DNA from: JAFECT01 sp036501825
GTDB lineage: Bacteria; Pseudomonadota; Alphaproteobacteria; Caulobacterales; Caulobacteraceae
Length of the DNA: 64,000 nt
Direction of reading: 5' to 3'
Assembly (NCBI GenBank): GCA_036501825.1
Contig: DASXZP010000032.1
Location: forward strand, 248,001-312,000
The position numbers and the translations under genes were made by a program. The notes under the pieces are model-generated. The model ran no database searches. It had not been told where the DNA came from and saw nothing but the letters and a program-made list of their open reading frames with translations. Below, one piece after another: positions 33,389 to 41,261 of the stretch (the first letter of the stretch is position 1; each line of letters opens with the position of its first letter).

Positions 33389-34272
33389 GCGGTTGCGGTT
33401 TGCGGCGCGGGTTTGTTGGCCAGCAGCAGGATCGCCAGCACCGTCACCCAGGTGGTCAGCGCCAGGCCGAAGCCGAACTCGCCGGTGATCCACAGCGTCC
33501 TGGGCGCGTTCACCGTCCCCTGGTCGAGGATCGATTGGATGACCAGGTTGTGGGACGCGTGCAGCAGCGCGCAGGGCCACACGCTGCCGGTGCGTTGCCG
33601 CAGCCACGCGTAGAGGATGCCCGAGGGGATCACCATCGCGGCGAAACAGCCGATCTGGTAGGCCAGCGGCGGACCGCCCGCGGTGCTCGAATTGTAGTCC
33701 TGGAAGAAGATCGCCGGCAGGTGCCAGCAGAACCAGATGGCGCCGGTCACCAGGCCGGTTTGCCAGAGCGGCATCAGCTTGAGGAATTCCGGAACCAGGA
33801 AACCGCGCCAGCCGATCTCCTCGCCGAGCGCGCGTCCGAGCTTGTCCACCAAGCCGACGGTCAGCAGCAGGCCCAGCGCCGTGGCCGCGTTGCCGGGGTC
33901 GCTGAAATAGGGGATCGCGGTTCCCCAGCGCGAAGGGTCGAGCCCGCCCGCGCCCACCAGCCAGACGATGACATAGACGGGCAGGGCGTAGGCCACCGGG
34001 ATCAACAGGCCCATCAGCAGACCCTTCACCCCGCCTGACCGCGCGAGGCCCAGGCCGGTCAGGCTGCGGTCGAAGAGCAGTTTCACGACGATGGCGCAGG
34101 TTCCGGGGACCCACATGCCGATGCAGGCGCTGAGCCGCTTGGGCAGGTGGACCTGTTTCAGCACCGCCGTCGAAAGCAGGGTGAAGACGGTCACCAGGAC
34201 CAGGAAGGTCGCGATCCGGATCCAGGTCTTGCGGCGCGCCTCGGGTGTCGCCGCCGTTTCCGTTGCCGCCAT
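33385..34272 (-). CDS. CPBP-family intramembrane glutamic protease
   Basis: A 295-residue membrane protein of the CPBP (Abi/CAAX prenyl protease, Rce1-like) family. The ATG at 34272 is chosen because GGGGAGG lies about 9 bases upstream; the frame is open 11 codons further. About eight hydrophobic segments are visible. All active-site motifs are present: EEIGWRGF (EExxxR, residues 151-156), FCWHLP (FxxxH, His at 184) and HASHN near residue 238. Substrates of bacterial members are mostly unknown; some are linked to peptide maturation or self-immunity, but no peptide cluster is seen here. Confidence 0.9.
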   Translation of the reverse strand: MAATETAATPEARRKTWIRIATFLVLVTVFTLLSTAVLKQVHLPKRLSACIGMWVPGTCAIVVKLLFDRSLTGLGLARSGGVKGLLMGLLIPVAYALPVYVIVWLVGAGGLDPSRWGTAIPYFSDPGNAATALGLLLTVGLVDKLGRALGEEIGWRGFLVPEFLKLMPLWQTGLVTGAIWFCWHLPAIFFQDYNSSTAGGPPLAYQIGCFAAMVIPSGILYAWLRQRTGSVWPCALLHASHNLVIQSILDQGTVNAPRTLWITGEFGFGLALTTWVTVLAILLLANKPAPQTATA

Positions 34273-34349
34273 GACCGTCGCCTCCCCGCGATTCCGCCAA
34301 ATCATAGCGGAATTCGAGCCGCCCCCTGAACCGGGAACGAATCCGGCGT

Positions 34350-35810
34350 ATGACGGCGGCGGAACGGGACCGGTCCCGAACGGTTTGGACCCCTATGGAC
34401 GCCGAAGACGGCCTGCCGATGCCGCGCCGCATCTGGGCGGTGGCCGCAGTATTGCTGGCCATCACCATGGCGGTGCTCGACGGCGCCATCGCCAACGTCG
34501 CCCTGCCCACCATCGCGCGCGATGTCCACGCCGATCCGGCGTCGGCGATCTGGGTGGTCAACGCCTATCAGCTCGCCATCGTGGTCTCGCTGCTGCCGTT
34601 CGCGTCGCTGGGCGAGATCGTCGGCTACCGGCGCGTGTTTCGCGGCGGGGTGATCGTCTTCACCCTGGCCTCGGGCGCCTGCGCGCTGTCGCATACCCTC
34701 GGCGAACTGACCGTGGCGCGGATCGTCCAGGGCTTCGGCGCCGCGGCGATCATGAGCCTGACCACCGCGCTCATCCGCCACAGCTATCCGCAGCGCATGC
34801 TGGGCCGCGCCATCGGCCTCAACGCCCTGATCATCTCCATCGCCGCAGCGACCGGGCCGTCGATCGCCGCGGCGATTTTGGCGGTGGCCAACTGGCCGTG
34901 GCTGTTTGCGGTGAACCTGCCGATCGGCGTGCTGGCGGTGATCGCTTCGGTCGGCTTGCCGCGCACCGATGGATCGGGCCGCAAGTTCGACTGGCTGAGC
35001 GCCCTGATCAACGCGCTGGCGTTCGGCCTGCTGATCGTCGGCGTCGACGCGGTGGCGCACGTCGGCGCCATCGGCGCCCTGTCCATCGCCGGGGCGGCGG
35101 TCGCGGCTTTCGCCTTGGTGGTGCGCGAGTGGCGCCGGCCCGCGCCCATGGCCCCGATCGATCTTTTGAAGATCAAGCCGATCGCCTTTGCGGTCGGCGC
35201 GTCGGTCTGCTCCTTCACCGCCCAGATGCTGGCCTATGTCACCGTGCCGTTCTTCTTCGAGGAGACGTTTCACAAGAACCAGGTCGAGACCGGCATTCTG
35301 ATCACGCCGTGGCCGGTGGCGGTCGGGATCACCGCCTCGATCTCCGGGCGACTGGCGGACCGGTTCCCCGCGGCGCTGTTGTGCGGCCTCGGCGGCGCGA
35401 TCTTCGCCGCCGGGGTTTTGCAGCTCGCGCTCTTGCCGTCCGATCCGCAGACCTGGCGCATCGTGGTCGCCATGCTCACCGCGGGCATGGGCTTTGGGCT
35501 TTACCAGGCGCCCAACAACCGCGAGATCATCGGCTGGTCGCCGCGGGCGCGCAGCGGCGCGGCGGGCGGTTTGCTGGCGACGGCGCGACTGTTGGGTCAG
35601 ACCCTGGGCGCGGCGTTCGTGGCGCTGATCTTCCGCATCGACGTGCACGGCTTCCGCTGGGCGCTTTACCTGGCGGTCGGCTTCGCGATCTGTTCGGCGA
35701 TCATCAGCGCCCTGCGCCCGCGCGGCCGCTTCGGCGAAACCACGCCTACGCCGGCGCCGGCAGCACAAGCTCCGCCCGCAACCCCCCGCCCGGCCGATTT
35801 GCAAGCCTGA
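34350..35810 (+). CDS. MFS efflux transporter, DHA2 (EmrB/QacA) type
   Basis: A 486-residue transporter with about 14 hydrophobic segments, the topology of the DHA2 drug:proton antiporters. TM1 carries the family signature LDGAIANVALPTIARD, and the motif A equivalent follows as GEIVGYRRVF. Another candidate start is the ATG 15 codons in (MDAEDG), which leaves a shorter N-terminal tail. No membrane-fusion (EmrA) partner is adjacent, so it probably works alone in the inner membrane. Its start is divergent from the CPBP gene, with under 80 bp between the starts. Its last 65 bp overlap the 3' end of the convergent histidine kinase gene. Confidence 0.9.
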   Translation: MTAAERDRSRTVWTPMDAEDGLPMPRRIWAVAAVLLAITMAVLDGAIANVALPTIARDVHADPASAIWVVNAYQLAIVVSLLPFASLGEIVGYRRVFRGGVIVFTLASGACALSHTLGELTVARIVQGFGAAAIMSLTTALIRHSYPQRMLGRAIGLNALIISIAAATGPSIAAAILAVANWPWLFAVNLPIGVLAVIASVGLPRTDGSGRKFDWLSALINALAFGLLIVGVDAVAHVGAIGALSIAGAAVAAFALVVREWRRPAPMAPIDLLKIKPIAFAVGASVCSFTAQMLAYVTVPFFFEETFHKNQVETGILITPWPVAVGITASISGRLADRFPAALLCGLGGAIFAAGVLQLALLPSDPQTWRIVVAMLTAGMGFGLYQAPNNREIIGWSPRARSGAAGGLLATARLLGQTLGAAFVALIFRIDVHGFRWALYLAVGFAICSAIISALRPRGRFGETTPTPAPAAQAPPATPRPADLQA

Positions 35811-37200
35811 CCTCGCCGCCGTGGGCGCGGGCGATGGCGCGCGCCGTCGCAAGGCCCAAACCAAAGCCGCCGGTCTCCGCGCTGCGCGACGCGTCCGTGC
35901 GATAGAAAGGATCGAAGACGCGTTCGAGTTCTTCCTGTGGCAAGCCCGGGCCCGGATCGTCGACACGCACGATCGTCTCATCTTGTGCTTGGGCGACGGA
36001 GACGTGGGCTTCGCCGCCGAACTTCACCGCATTGTCGATCAGGTTGGCGACGAGGCGCTTCAAGCCGAGGGCATCGCCCATAATGATGACGGCCGGCGCG
36101 GGGTCGAAGGTGATCGCGGCGCCCGTCTCCTTCATGTCCTCGACGACGGAAGACACCAGAGCCGCCAGGTCGAGCGGCGTCCGTTCTGCCGTGCGCCCCT
36201 CCCCGCGGGCATAGGCTAGGGCGGCGGAGATCATGCCGTCCATCTGCTCGATGTCGGCGGCGGCGCGGTCGCGGACCTCGGGCGGCGAGGCCTCGACGCG
36301 AAAGCGCAGGCGCGTTAGCGGCGTACGCAGGTCGTGGGCGATGGAGGCGATCATCAGAGTGCGGTCGTTGACGTAGCGGCGGAGCTTCTCCTGCATCTCG
36401 TTGAAGGCGGCGACCGCGGTGCGCACCTCGGCCGGCCCTTGCGAGCTCAGAGGCGGCGCGTGCGGGTCAGCGCCCAGGCGTTGCGCCGCCGCGGCGAAGG
36501 CGTGAATCGGCCGCGCCAGCAGGCGCGCCGCAAACCAGGCGAGCAGCACCACGAGCAGCGCGCTGGTCAGGAAGGTGGCGAGGATGCGGATGTGCCAGGC
36601 GGACAATAGCGGGCGCGGCGGCGTGACCACCGACCAGCGCCCGTCCGGCCGTTGCAGCGCCGCGACAAACGGCGGAAACAGCGCCGAGTCTCGCATCACA
36701 AGGGCGATGTGACGTTCTGTCAGGACGCGCGGCACGGGTCCGTCGTCCTGTTTCATGCGGATGATGAGTTTGGTGTGCTCGCGGACGTGGTTGGCCATCT
36801 CGTTGCGCGAACTGGTCACGTCAACCGTGCGGTAGAGTTCGGCGTGCGAATGATCGACGGCGGCGCGAACACGCTCCGGCGGGACGTCGAGCGCCTGGGC
36901 CAGGGCCTCGGCGATGACCGGATCCAGAGGGTCGCGGGGCGGCGCGGCGCCTGGCGGGAGCCCGAGATCGGGCGGCGCAGCGGTCACTACGGCCACGAGC
37001 TTGCGGCCGCTCTGGGTCATGATGGGATGGCCCTGCAGCGCCCGGGCGGCGTCGGCGATCGAATAACCTTCCGGCGGCGGGTCAGGCAGGAACAGCACGG
37101 CGGCGAGGTTCACGACCTGCACCGAAACCAGGCACATCACCGCCAGCGCCAGAAGCTGCACGAAGATCGGCAGGCCGCCGCGCCCCATCTTCGCTTTCAT
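35746..37200 (-). CDS. Two-component sensor histidine kinase, EnvZ-like
   Basis: A 484-residue inner-membrane kinase: TM1 at about 12-37, a periplasmic sensor domain of about 160 residues, TM2 at about 204-226 and a HAMP linker. The phosphoacceptor domain has SIAHDLRTPL (His289). The ATPase domain has N box NLIDNAVKF (about 386), DDPGPGL (G1) and GGFGLGL (G2). All residues needed for kinase activity are present. The start codon overlaps the stop of the response-regulator gene (ATGA), so the pair is translationally coupled. Signal unknown; the divergent neighbour encodes a His- and EF-hand-rich periplasmic protein, so a divalent cation is a reasonable guess. Confidence 0.94.
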   Translation of the reverse strand: MKAKMGRGGLPIFVQLLALAVMCLVSVQVVNLAAVLFLPDPPPEGYSIADAARALQGHPIMTQSGRKLVAVVTAAPPDLGLPPGAAPPRDPLDPVIAEALAQALDVPPERVRAAVDHSHAELYRTVDVTSSRNEMANHVREHTKLIIRMKQDDGPVPRVLTERHIALVMRDSALFPPFVAALQRPDGRWSVVTPPRPLLSAWHIRILATFLTSALLVVLLAWFAARLLARPIHAFAAAAQRLGADPHAPPLSSQGPAEVRTAVAAFNEMQEKLRRYVNDRTLMIASIAHDLRTPLTRLRFRVEASPPEVRDRAAADIEQMDGMISAALAYARGEGRTAERTPLDLAALVSSVVEDMKETGAAITFDPAPAVIIMGDALGLKRLVANLIDNAVKFGGEAHVSVAQAQDETIVRVDDPGPGLPQEELERVFDPFYRTDASRSAETGGFGLGLATARAIARAHGGEVRLANRPGGGLRAELVLPAPA

Positions 37201-37916
37201 CGACGCCCCGTCTGGGCCGCGAATACATAGCCCTCGCCGCGCACGGTGCGGATCAGTTCGCGTCCGGACCCGTCGTCGAGCTTGCGGCGCAGGCGGCTGA
37301 TCTGCACGTCGATGGCGCGGTCGAAGGCTTCGCTGGCGGGCGGTCGCGCCAAGTCGAGCAACTGGTCGCGGGTCAGCACGCGCTCGGGCCGCTCGACGAA
37401 GGCGCGCAGCAGGTTGAACTCGCCGGAGGACAGGTTGACGGTCACGCCCTGGGGCGAGGACAGCTCACGGCGCACCAGATCGAGGCGCCATCCGTCGAAG
37501 GTCATCGACAGGGCCTGCGGTTCGTCGCGCGGCGCCTCGCGGCGGCGGCGCAGCACCGCACGCACCCGCGCCAGCAACTCGCGCGGGCTGCACGGCTTGG
37601 GCAGATAGTCGTCGGCGCCGAGTTCGAGACCCACGATGCGGTCCGTTTCCTCGCCCATGGCGCTCAGCATGATCACCGGCGGTCCGGCGCTGGCGTGCAG
37701 ACGCTTGCAGGCGGTAAGGCCGTCTTCGCCCGGCAGCATCAGGTCGAGCACCACCACGTCGGGCCGGCGCTCGTCGATCGCCGCGTCCATGGCGCGCGTG
37801 TCGGCGACAGCCTCGACCGTATAGCCGTGACGGCCGAGAAACTCCGCCAACACGTCGCGAATGCCGGGGTCGTCGTCGACCACCAGGATGCGGGGCAGGG
37901 GCTCTTCGGCGCTCAT
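37197..37916 (-). CDS. OmpR-family response regulator
   Basis: A 239-residue regulator with a receiver domain (about 8-122; acidic pocket DDD at 14-16, phosphoacceptor Asp58 in VVVLDLMLP, Ser85, Lys107 in LPKP) and a C-terminal winged helix (about 140-235, RAIDVQISRLRRKLDD...IRTVRGEGYVF). The start MSAEEPL is chosen because the receiver begins eight residues later; a 19-codon extension is possible, and neither start has a strong ribosome-binding site. It is first in the operon with the EnvZ-like kinase and divergent from the EF-hand gene. A perfect 18-bp palindrome lies in the shared upstream region. Confidence 0.94.
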   Translation of the reverse strand: MSAEEPLPRILVVDDDPGIRDVLAEFLGRHGYTVEAVADTRAMDAAIDERRPDVVVLDLMLPGEDGLTACKRLHASAGPPVIMLSAMGEETDRIVGLELGADDYLPKPCSPRELLARVRAVLRRRREAPRDEPQALSMTFDGWRLDLVRRELSSPQGVTVNLSSGEFNLLRAFVERPERVLTRDQLLDLARPPASEAFDRAIDVQISRLRRKLDDGSGRELIRTVRGEGYVFAAQTGRR

Positions 37917-38000
37917 CGCGGGATTGTCACATGCTTCAGGATCGGGCGGATTTCGCCGCCGAAACAATCCCATGGGCCGGACGCGCGATCAAATGTCTTA

Positions 38001-38018
38001 GATTTCAGAGCTGAAATC
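38001..38018. promoter_or_regulatory. 18-bp perfect palindrome between the two-component and EF-hand genes
   Basis: GATTTCAG-AG-CTGAAATC: perfect 8-bp arms with a 2-base centre, AT-rich in a GC-rich background. It is 82 bp upstream of the EF-hand ATG and 85 bp upstream of the regulator ATG on the other strand. The position is that of a shared operator; the binding protein is not known. Confidence 0.55.
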
Positions 38019-38099
38019 CTGGGACAAACCGGTGCAATCTCCGCCGGTCATGCAGAGTCTGCGTCGGGGAATCGCCTCGGCTAGCCAAAGGAACCGACC

Positions 38100-38756
38100 A
38101 TGAGCCTGAAGATTTTGCTGGCCGCCGGCGCCGCCCTCGTCGCCCTGTCCGCACCCGCCGCCTGGGCCCAGGACCCGTCGCAATCCGTGGAGGTCCGGCG
38201 CGAGGTCATCATGAAGGATGATCCGCACGGGCAGGGGCATCACTGTCATGCCGTCATGATGCGCGTCGGACCCGAGGAGGCCACGAAGGCGATGCACGAT
38301 CACCACGGCGACATCACCCGCGAGGAATTCATCGCCGCTCACACAAAGCTGTTCGACGATCTCGACCTTAACCACGACGGCAGGCTCGAGCCCGACGAGA
38401 TCGAGAAGGCGCACTCGGCCATGATGTCGAGCCGCGACGGCGACTGCGAGAAGATGATGCACGACCACCATGGCGAGATGGATGACGACGTGCGCGTCGA
38501 GGAGCGGCGCGACGATGGGGACCGTCATGGCGACGGCGACCGCCACATCCAACTGCGCATGATCCACGGCATCCAAGACTTCGACAAGATGGACGCGAAC
38601 CACGACGGCAAGATCTCGTTCGAGGAGTTCACCGCCCCCCTGCGCGAGGCCTTCGACCAGCTCGACAAGAACCACGACGGCGGCATCGACCGGTCGGAGT
38701 GGGAGGCCGGCGGCCACATGGAAATCCGTAAAGAGGTCCACGAAGACCCGAAGTGA
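38100..38756 (+). CDS. Periplasmic EF-hand calcium-binding protein
   Basis: A 218-residue secreted protein (AAGGA ribosome-binding site; signal peptide to about AWA/QD at residue 23). Three complete EF-hand loops: DLNHDGRLEPDE (89-100), DANHDGKISFEE (165-176) and DKNHDGGIDRSE (189-200). A degenerate first one is at HHGDITREEF (68-77). The stretch between is very rich in His, Asp and Met (HHCH, HDHHG twice, DRHGDGDRH), so it may bind transition metals as well as calcium. It is divergent from the OmpR/EnvZ-type genes and is the most obvious candidate for their target. A strong hairpin follows the stop. Confidence 0.9.
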   Translation: MSLKILLAAGAALVALSAPAAWAQDPSQSVEVRREVIMKDDPHGQGHHCHAVMMRVGPEEATKAMHDHHGDITREEFIAAHTKLFDDLDLNHDGRLEPDEIEKAHSAMMSSRDGDCEKMMHDHHGEMDDDVRVEERRDDGDRHGDGDRHIQLRMIHGIQDFDKMDANHDGKISFEEFTAPLREAFDQLDKNHDGGIDRSEWEAGGHMEIRKEVHEDPK

Positions 38757-38769
38757 GGCTTGCCGGCCG

Positions 38770-38793
38770 GCCCTTCCCCCCGCGGGGAAGGGC
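38770..38793. terminator. Strong GC hairpin after the EF-hand gene
   Basis: GCCCTTCCCC-CCGC-GGGGAAGGGC: a perfect 10-bp stem with a 4-base loop, 13 bp after the EF-hand stop. No clear T-tract follows, so it may be a terminator of weak type, a transcript-end protector or a REP-like element. Confidence 0.5.
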
Positions 38794-38849
38794 TTGCCCT
38801 TGCGGTCTCTTGGCGCCACCAAGCGGCGATCCCTTTTCGGAGACCGAGT

Positions 38850-39149
38850 ATGGCCGGCCCCCTCGATAACACCGACCTCGAACTGCGCGCCCACGTGGCG
38901 GGCGTGAACTTCGCGACCCAGACCCTGCTGCACCTGCACGACAACCTGCACCGCCGCATCACCGGCTTTTCTCCGGACTGGGAAGCCATCGCCGACTTCC
39001 TCGTCGCCGGCGGCCAGCCGGGCGACAGCGCCGTGTACCAGGTGAATAACCGCGGCCGCGAGATCGCGGCGGCCTTCATGCGCGAAACGGCGGAATGGGC
39101 GCGCGCCCACGGTTCGCGCGGCCCCGAGCCGGTGACCCCGCAGCCTTGA
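38850..39149 (+). CDS. Small hypothetical protein
   Basis: A 99-residue soluble protein starting at an ATG with GGAG about 7 bases upstream. No signal peptide or membrane segment. It is probably helical, with a His-rich patch (LLHLHDNLHRRI) and a C-terminal region of alternating charged and alanine residues (AAAFMRETAEWARAHG). I do not recognise the family. It lies downstream of the EF-hand gene but beyond a strong hairpin, and converges with the malonyl-CoA synthetase gene (9-bp gap between stops). Confidence 0.6.
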   Translation: MAGPLDNTDLELRAHVAGVNFATQTLLHLHDNLHRRITGFSPDWEAIADFLVAGGQPGDSAVYQVNNRGREIAAAFMRETAEWARAHGSRGPEPVTPQP

Positions 39150-39158
39150 GCGCTCGGC

Positions 39159-40682
39159 CTAGCCCTTGGCCTGATAGAGGCCGGCGAAGCGTTCGCGCAG
39201 GCGCGCCTTCTGCACCTTGCCCATGGTGTTGCGCGGCAGCTCAGGCTCGAACAGCACCCGCTTGGGCAGTTTGAAGGCGGCCAGGCGCGGGCGCAGGGCG
39301 GCGATCACGCCCGCTTCATCGAGGACGGCGTCCGCGCGCGCGACGATCACAGCGGTCACGCCTTCGCCGAAGTCGGGATGCGGCGCGCCGAAAACGGCGG
39401 ACTCGATCACGCCGTCCAGCGCGTCGATCTCGCTCTCCACTTCCTTGGGATAGACGTTCAGGCCGCCGGTGATGATCAGGTCCTTGCCGCGACCGACGAT
39501 CGAGACGTAGGTCGCCGCGTCCATCACGCCCAGGTCGCCGGTAATGAAGAAGCCGTCGGCGCGAACCTCCTGCGCGGTCTTTTCCGGCATGCGCCAGTAG
39601 CCCTTGAACACATTGGGGCCCTTCACCTCGATCACCCCGATCTCGCCTTGCGCAACCAATGCGCCGGTTTCCGGATCGGCGATGCGCACGGCCACGCCCG
39701 GCAAGGCCGGTCCCACCGATCCGGGGACGCGCGGGCCGTCGTAGGGGTTGGAGGTGATCATGTTGGTCTCGGTCATGCCGTAGCGCTCGAGGATTTCGTG
39801 ACCGGTGCGGGCGGTGAACTCGCGGTGGGTCTCGGACAACAGTGGCGCGGATCCCGAGGTGAACAAGCGCATGGTCGATGCCATCTCACGGGTCAGGGAC
39901 CGGTCGGCCAAGAGTCGCGTGTAGTAGGTCGGCACGCCCATGAACGCGGTGGCGTAGGGCAGGCAACTGATCACGTGACGTGGATCGAACGCCGGCAGCC
40001 ACAGCATCGATGCGCCGGCCGCGAGGATCGTGTTCACCGCCACGAACAGACCGTGGGTGTGATAGACCGGCAGGGCGTGGATCAGGGTGTCGTCGGCGGT
40101 GAAGCGCCACGCGTCCTTGAGCGTCAGAGCGTTCGACGCCAGGTTCGCATGCGTCAGCATGGCGCCCTTCGAGCGCCCGGTTGTGCCTGAGGTGTAAAGG
40201 ATGGCGGCGAGGTCGTCGTCGGCGATCGCGCCGTCCTCGAAATCGGCGGACGCGCAGCGCGCCTGTTCCAGCAGCGTCCCGCTCTCGCCGTCGTCGCCGA
40301 GGCTGGCGATGCGGGCGTCGCCGGCGGCCGCGGCCAGGGAAGCAGTGGCCTCGACCCGGTCGGGTGTGGCTACGATCAGCGCCGGCGCCGCGTCGCCGAT
40401 GAAGTACTCGAGTTCGGCCAAGGTGTAGGCCGTGTTCAGCGGCAGGAACACCGCCCCGGCCCGCGCGCAGGCGAGGTAGAGTAGCACCGCCTCGACGCTC
40501 TTTTCGACCTGCACGGCGACGCGGTCGCCGCGCTTCACGCCATAGCCGGTAAGTGCATTGGCCAGACGCGCGGTCTCGTCGAACAGATCGGCATAGGTCA
40601 GCCGCCTTCCGCCGACGATCTCGACAAACCGTCGCCGCGGATCGACGTCGCGCAGTCCAAGCTGATCGAAAATGCCGGCCAT
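39159..40682 (-). CDS. matB: Malonyl-CoA synthetase (malonate-CoA ligase)
   Basis: A 507-residue acyl-adenylate-forming enzyme that makes malonyl-CoA from malonate, CoA and ATP (methylmalonate may also be used). The length and the run of segments match the characterised rhizobial/Rhodopseudomonas MatB closely from memory: VAVQVEKSVEAVLLYLA, PLNTAYTL, P-loop LYTSGTTGRSKGAML (about 163-176), ALPVYHTHGLFVAVN, RYGMTETNM, GPNVFKGYWRMPEKT, GRGKDLIITGG and the catalytic-lysine end NTMGKVQKARLRE. The start has AAGGA upstream. It lies 16 bp after the Nudix gene and is probably co-transcribed with it. No malonate transporter or decarboxylase is nearby. Confidence 0.92.
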   Translation of the reverse strand: MAGIFDQLGLRDVDPRRRFVEIVGGRRLTYADLFDETARLANALTGYGVKRGDRVAVQVEKSVEAVLLYLACARAGAVFLPLNTAYTLAELEYFIGDAAPALIVATPDRVEATASLAAAAGDARIASLGDDGESGTLLEQARCASADFEDGAIADDDLAAILYTSGTTGRSKGAMLTHANLASNALTLKDAWRFTADDTLIHALPVYHTHGLFVAVNTILAAGASMLWLPAFDPRHVISCLPYATAFMGVPTYYTRLLADRSLTREMASTMRLFTSGSAPLLSETHREFTARTGHEILERYGMTETNMITSNPYDGPRVPGSVGPALPGVAVRIADPETGALVAQGEIGVIEVKGPNVFKGYWRMPEKTAQEVRADGFFITGDLGVMDAATYVSIVGRGKDLIITGGLNVYPKEVESEIDALDGVIESAVFGAPHPDFGEGVTAVIVARADAVLDEAGVIAALRPRLAAFKLPKRVLFEPELPRNTMGKVQKARLRERFAGLYQAKG

Positions 40683-40698
40683 GCCCGTCCTTACCGCC

Positions 40699-41130
40699 TC
40701 ACAGGTCCGAATAGGAGTCCAGGCTCGCGTGGGTGCGGAAGACGTTGTTGCGGCCGGCCACGGCGTCGGCGATGCGCGCGCGGCTGGTGGTGCGCATGGG
40801 CGAGGGCAGGGCGTCCGGCGGGAACAGGGCGCAGTCGGCGATTTCGTCGTCCGGCGTCCAGGCCTCGCGCCGGAGAATACGCGCGCGGAAGTGCAGCACC
40901 AGATCATCACGCCAGGGCGAGGCGCTGGCGCCGATGAAGCCGGTGACCTCGGCGCGGTAACCGGTCTCTTCAAAGATTTCCCTGAGCACCCCGTCCAGGG
41001 GCGCTTCCCCCGGTTCGAGGCGCCCGCCCGGCTGGGCCCAGCACTGGCCGCGGTAGGTCTGGCGCACCAGGACGATGCGCCCGTCATCATCGAACAGGCT
41101 GGCGAAGACGCCGATGGAATGGGTGGTCAT
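40699..41130 (-). CDS. Nudix hydrolase
   Basis: A 143-residue protein with a complete Nudix box, GGRLEPGEAPLDGVLREIFEETGY (GX5EX7REUXEEXGU), at about residues 38-61, so it should hydrolyse a nucleoside diphosphate linked to some other group. The start MTTHSIGVF fits the first beta-strand of the fold; the frame is open 30 codons upstream through the divergent promoter region, which is not likely to be coding. First gene of the unit with matB. The substrate cannot be told from sequence. Confidence 0.88.
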   Translation of the reverse strand: MTTHSIGVFASLFDDDGRIVLVRQTYRGQCWAQPGGRLEPGEAPLDGVLREIFEETGYRAEVTGFIGASASPWRDDLVLHFRARILRREAWTPDDEIADCALFPPDALPSPMRTTSRARIADAVAGRNNVFRTHASLDSYSDL

Positions 41131-41188
41131 GACCGGCTGAGCTAGGGCCAAAACCCAAGGAATTCCAGGCCAATTTGGTTTGCCAGCC

Positions 41189-41203
41189 GGCGAATTATTC
41201 GCC
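41189..41203. promoter_or_regulatory. Inverted repeat in the Nudix/monooxygenase divergent region
   Basis: GGCGAA-TTA-TTCGCC: perfect 6-bp arms with a 3-base centre, 59 bp upstream of the Nudix start and 20 bp before the stronger palindrome at 41223. Possibly a second operator facing the Nudix-matB unit. Confidence 0.35.
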
Positions 41204-41222
41204 CTGGCCGCGAGCCCCAAAA

Positions 41223-41240
41223 TAGTTTATACTTAAACTA
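41223..41240. promoter_or_regulatory. Candidate MarR operator upstream of the aromatic-CoA operon
   Basis: TAGTTTA-TACT-TAAACTA: perfect 7-bp arms with a 4-base centre, wholly AT-rich in a region of high GC. It ends 21 bp before the monooxygenase ATG and so would overlap promoter or early transcript. Size and symmetry suit a MarR dimer, and the operon encodes a MarR protein. The pairing is inference. Confidence 0.6.
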
Positions 41241-41261
41241 ATTCGATTTCCGGAGGACGCC

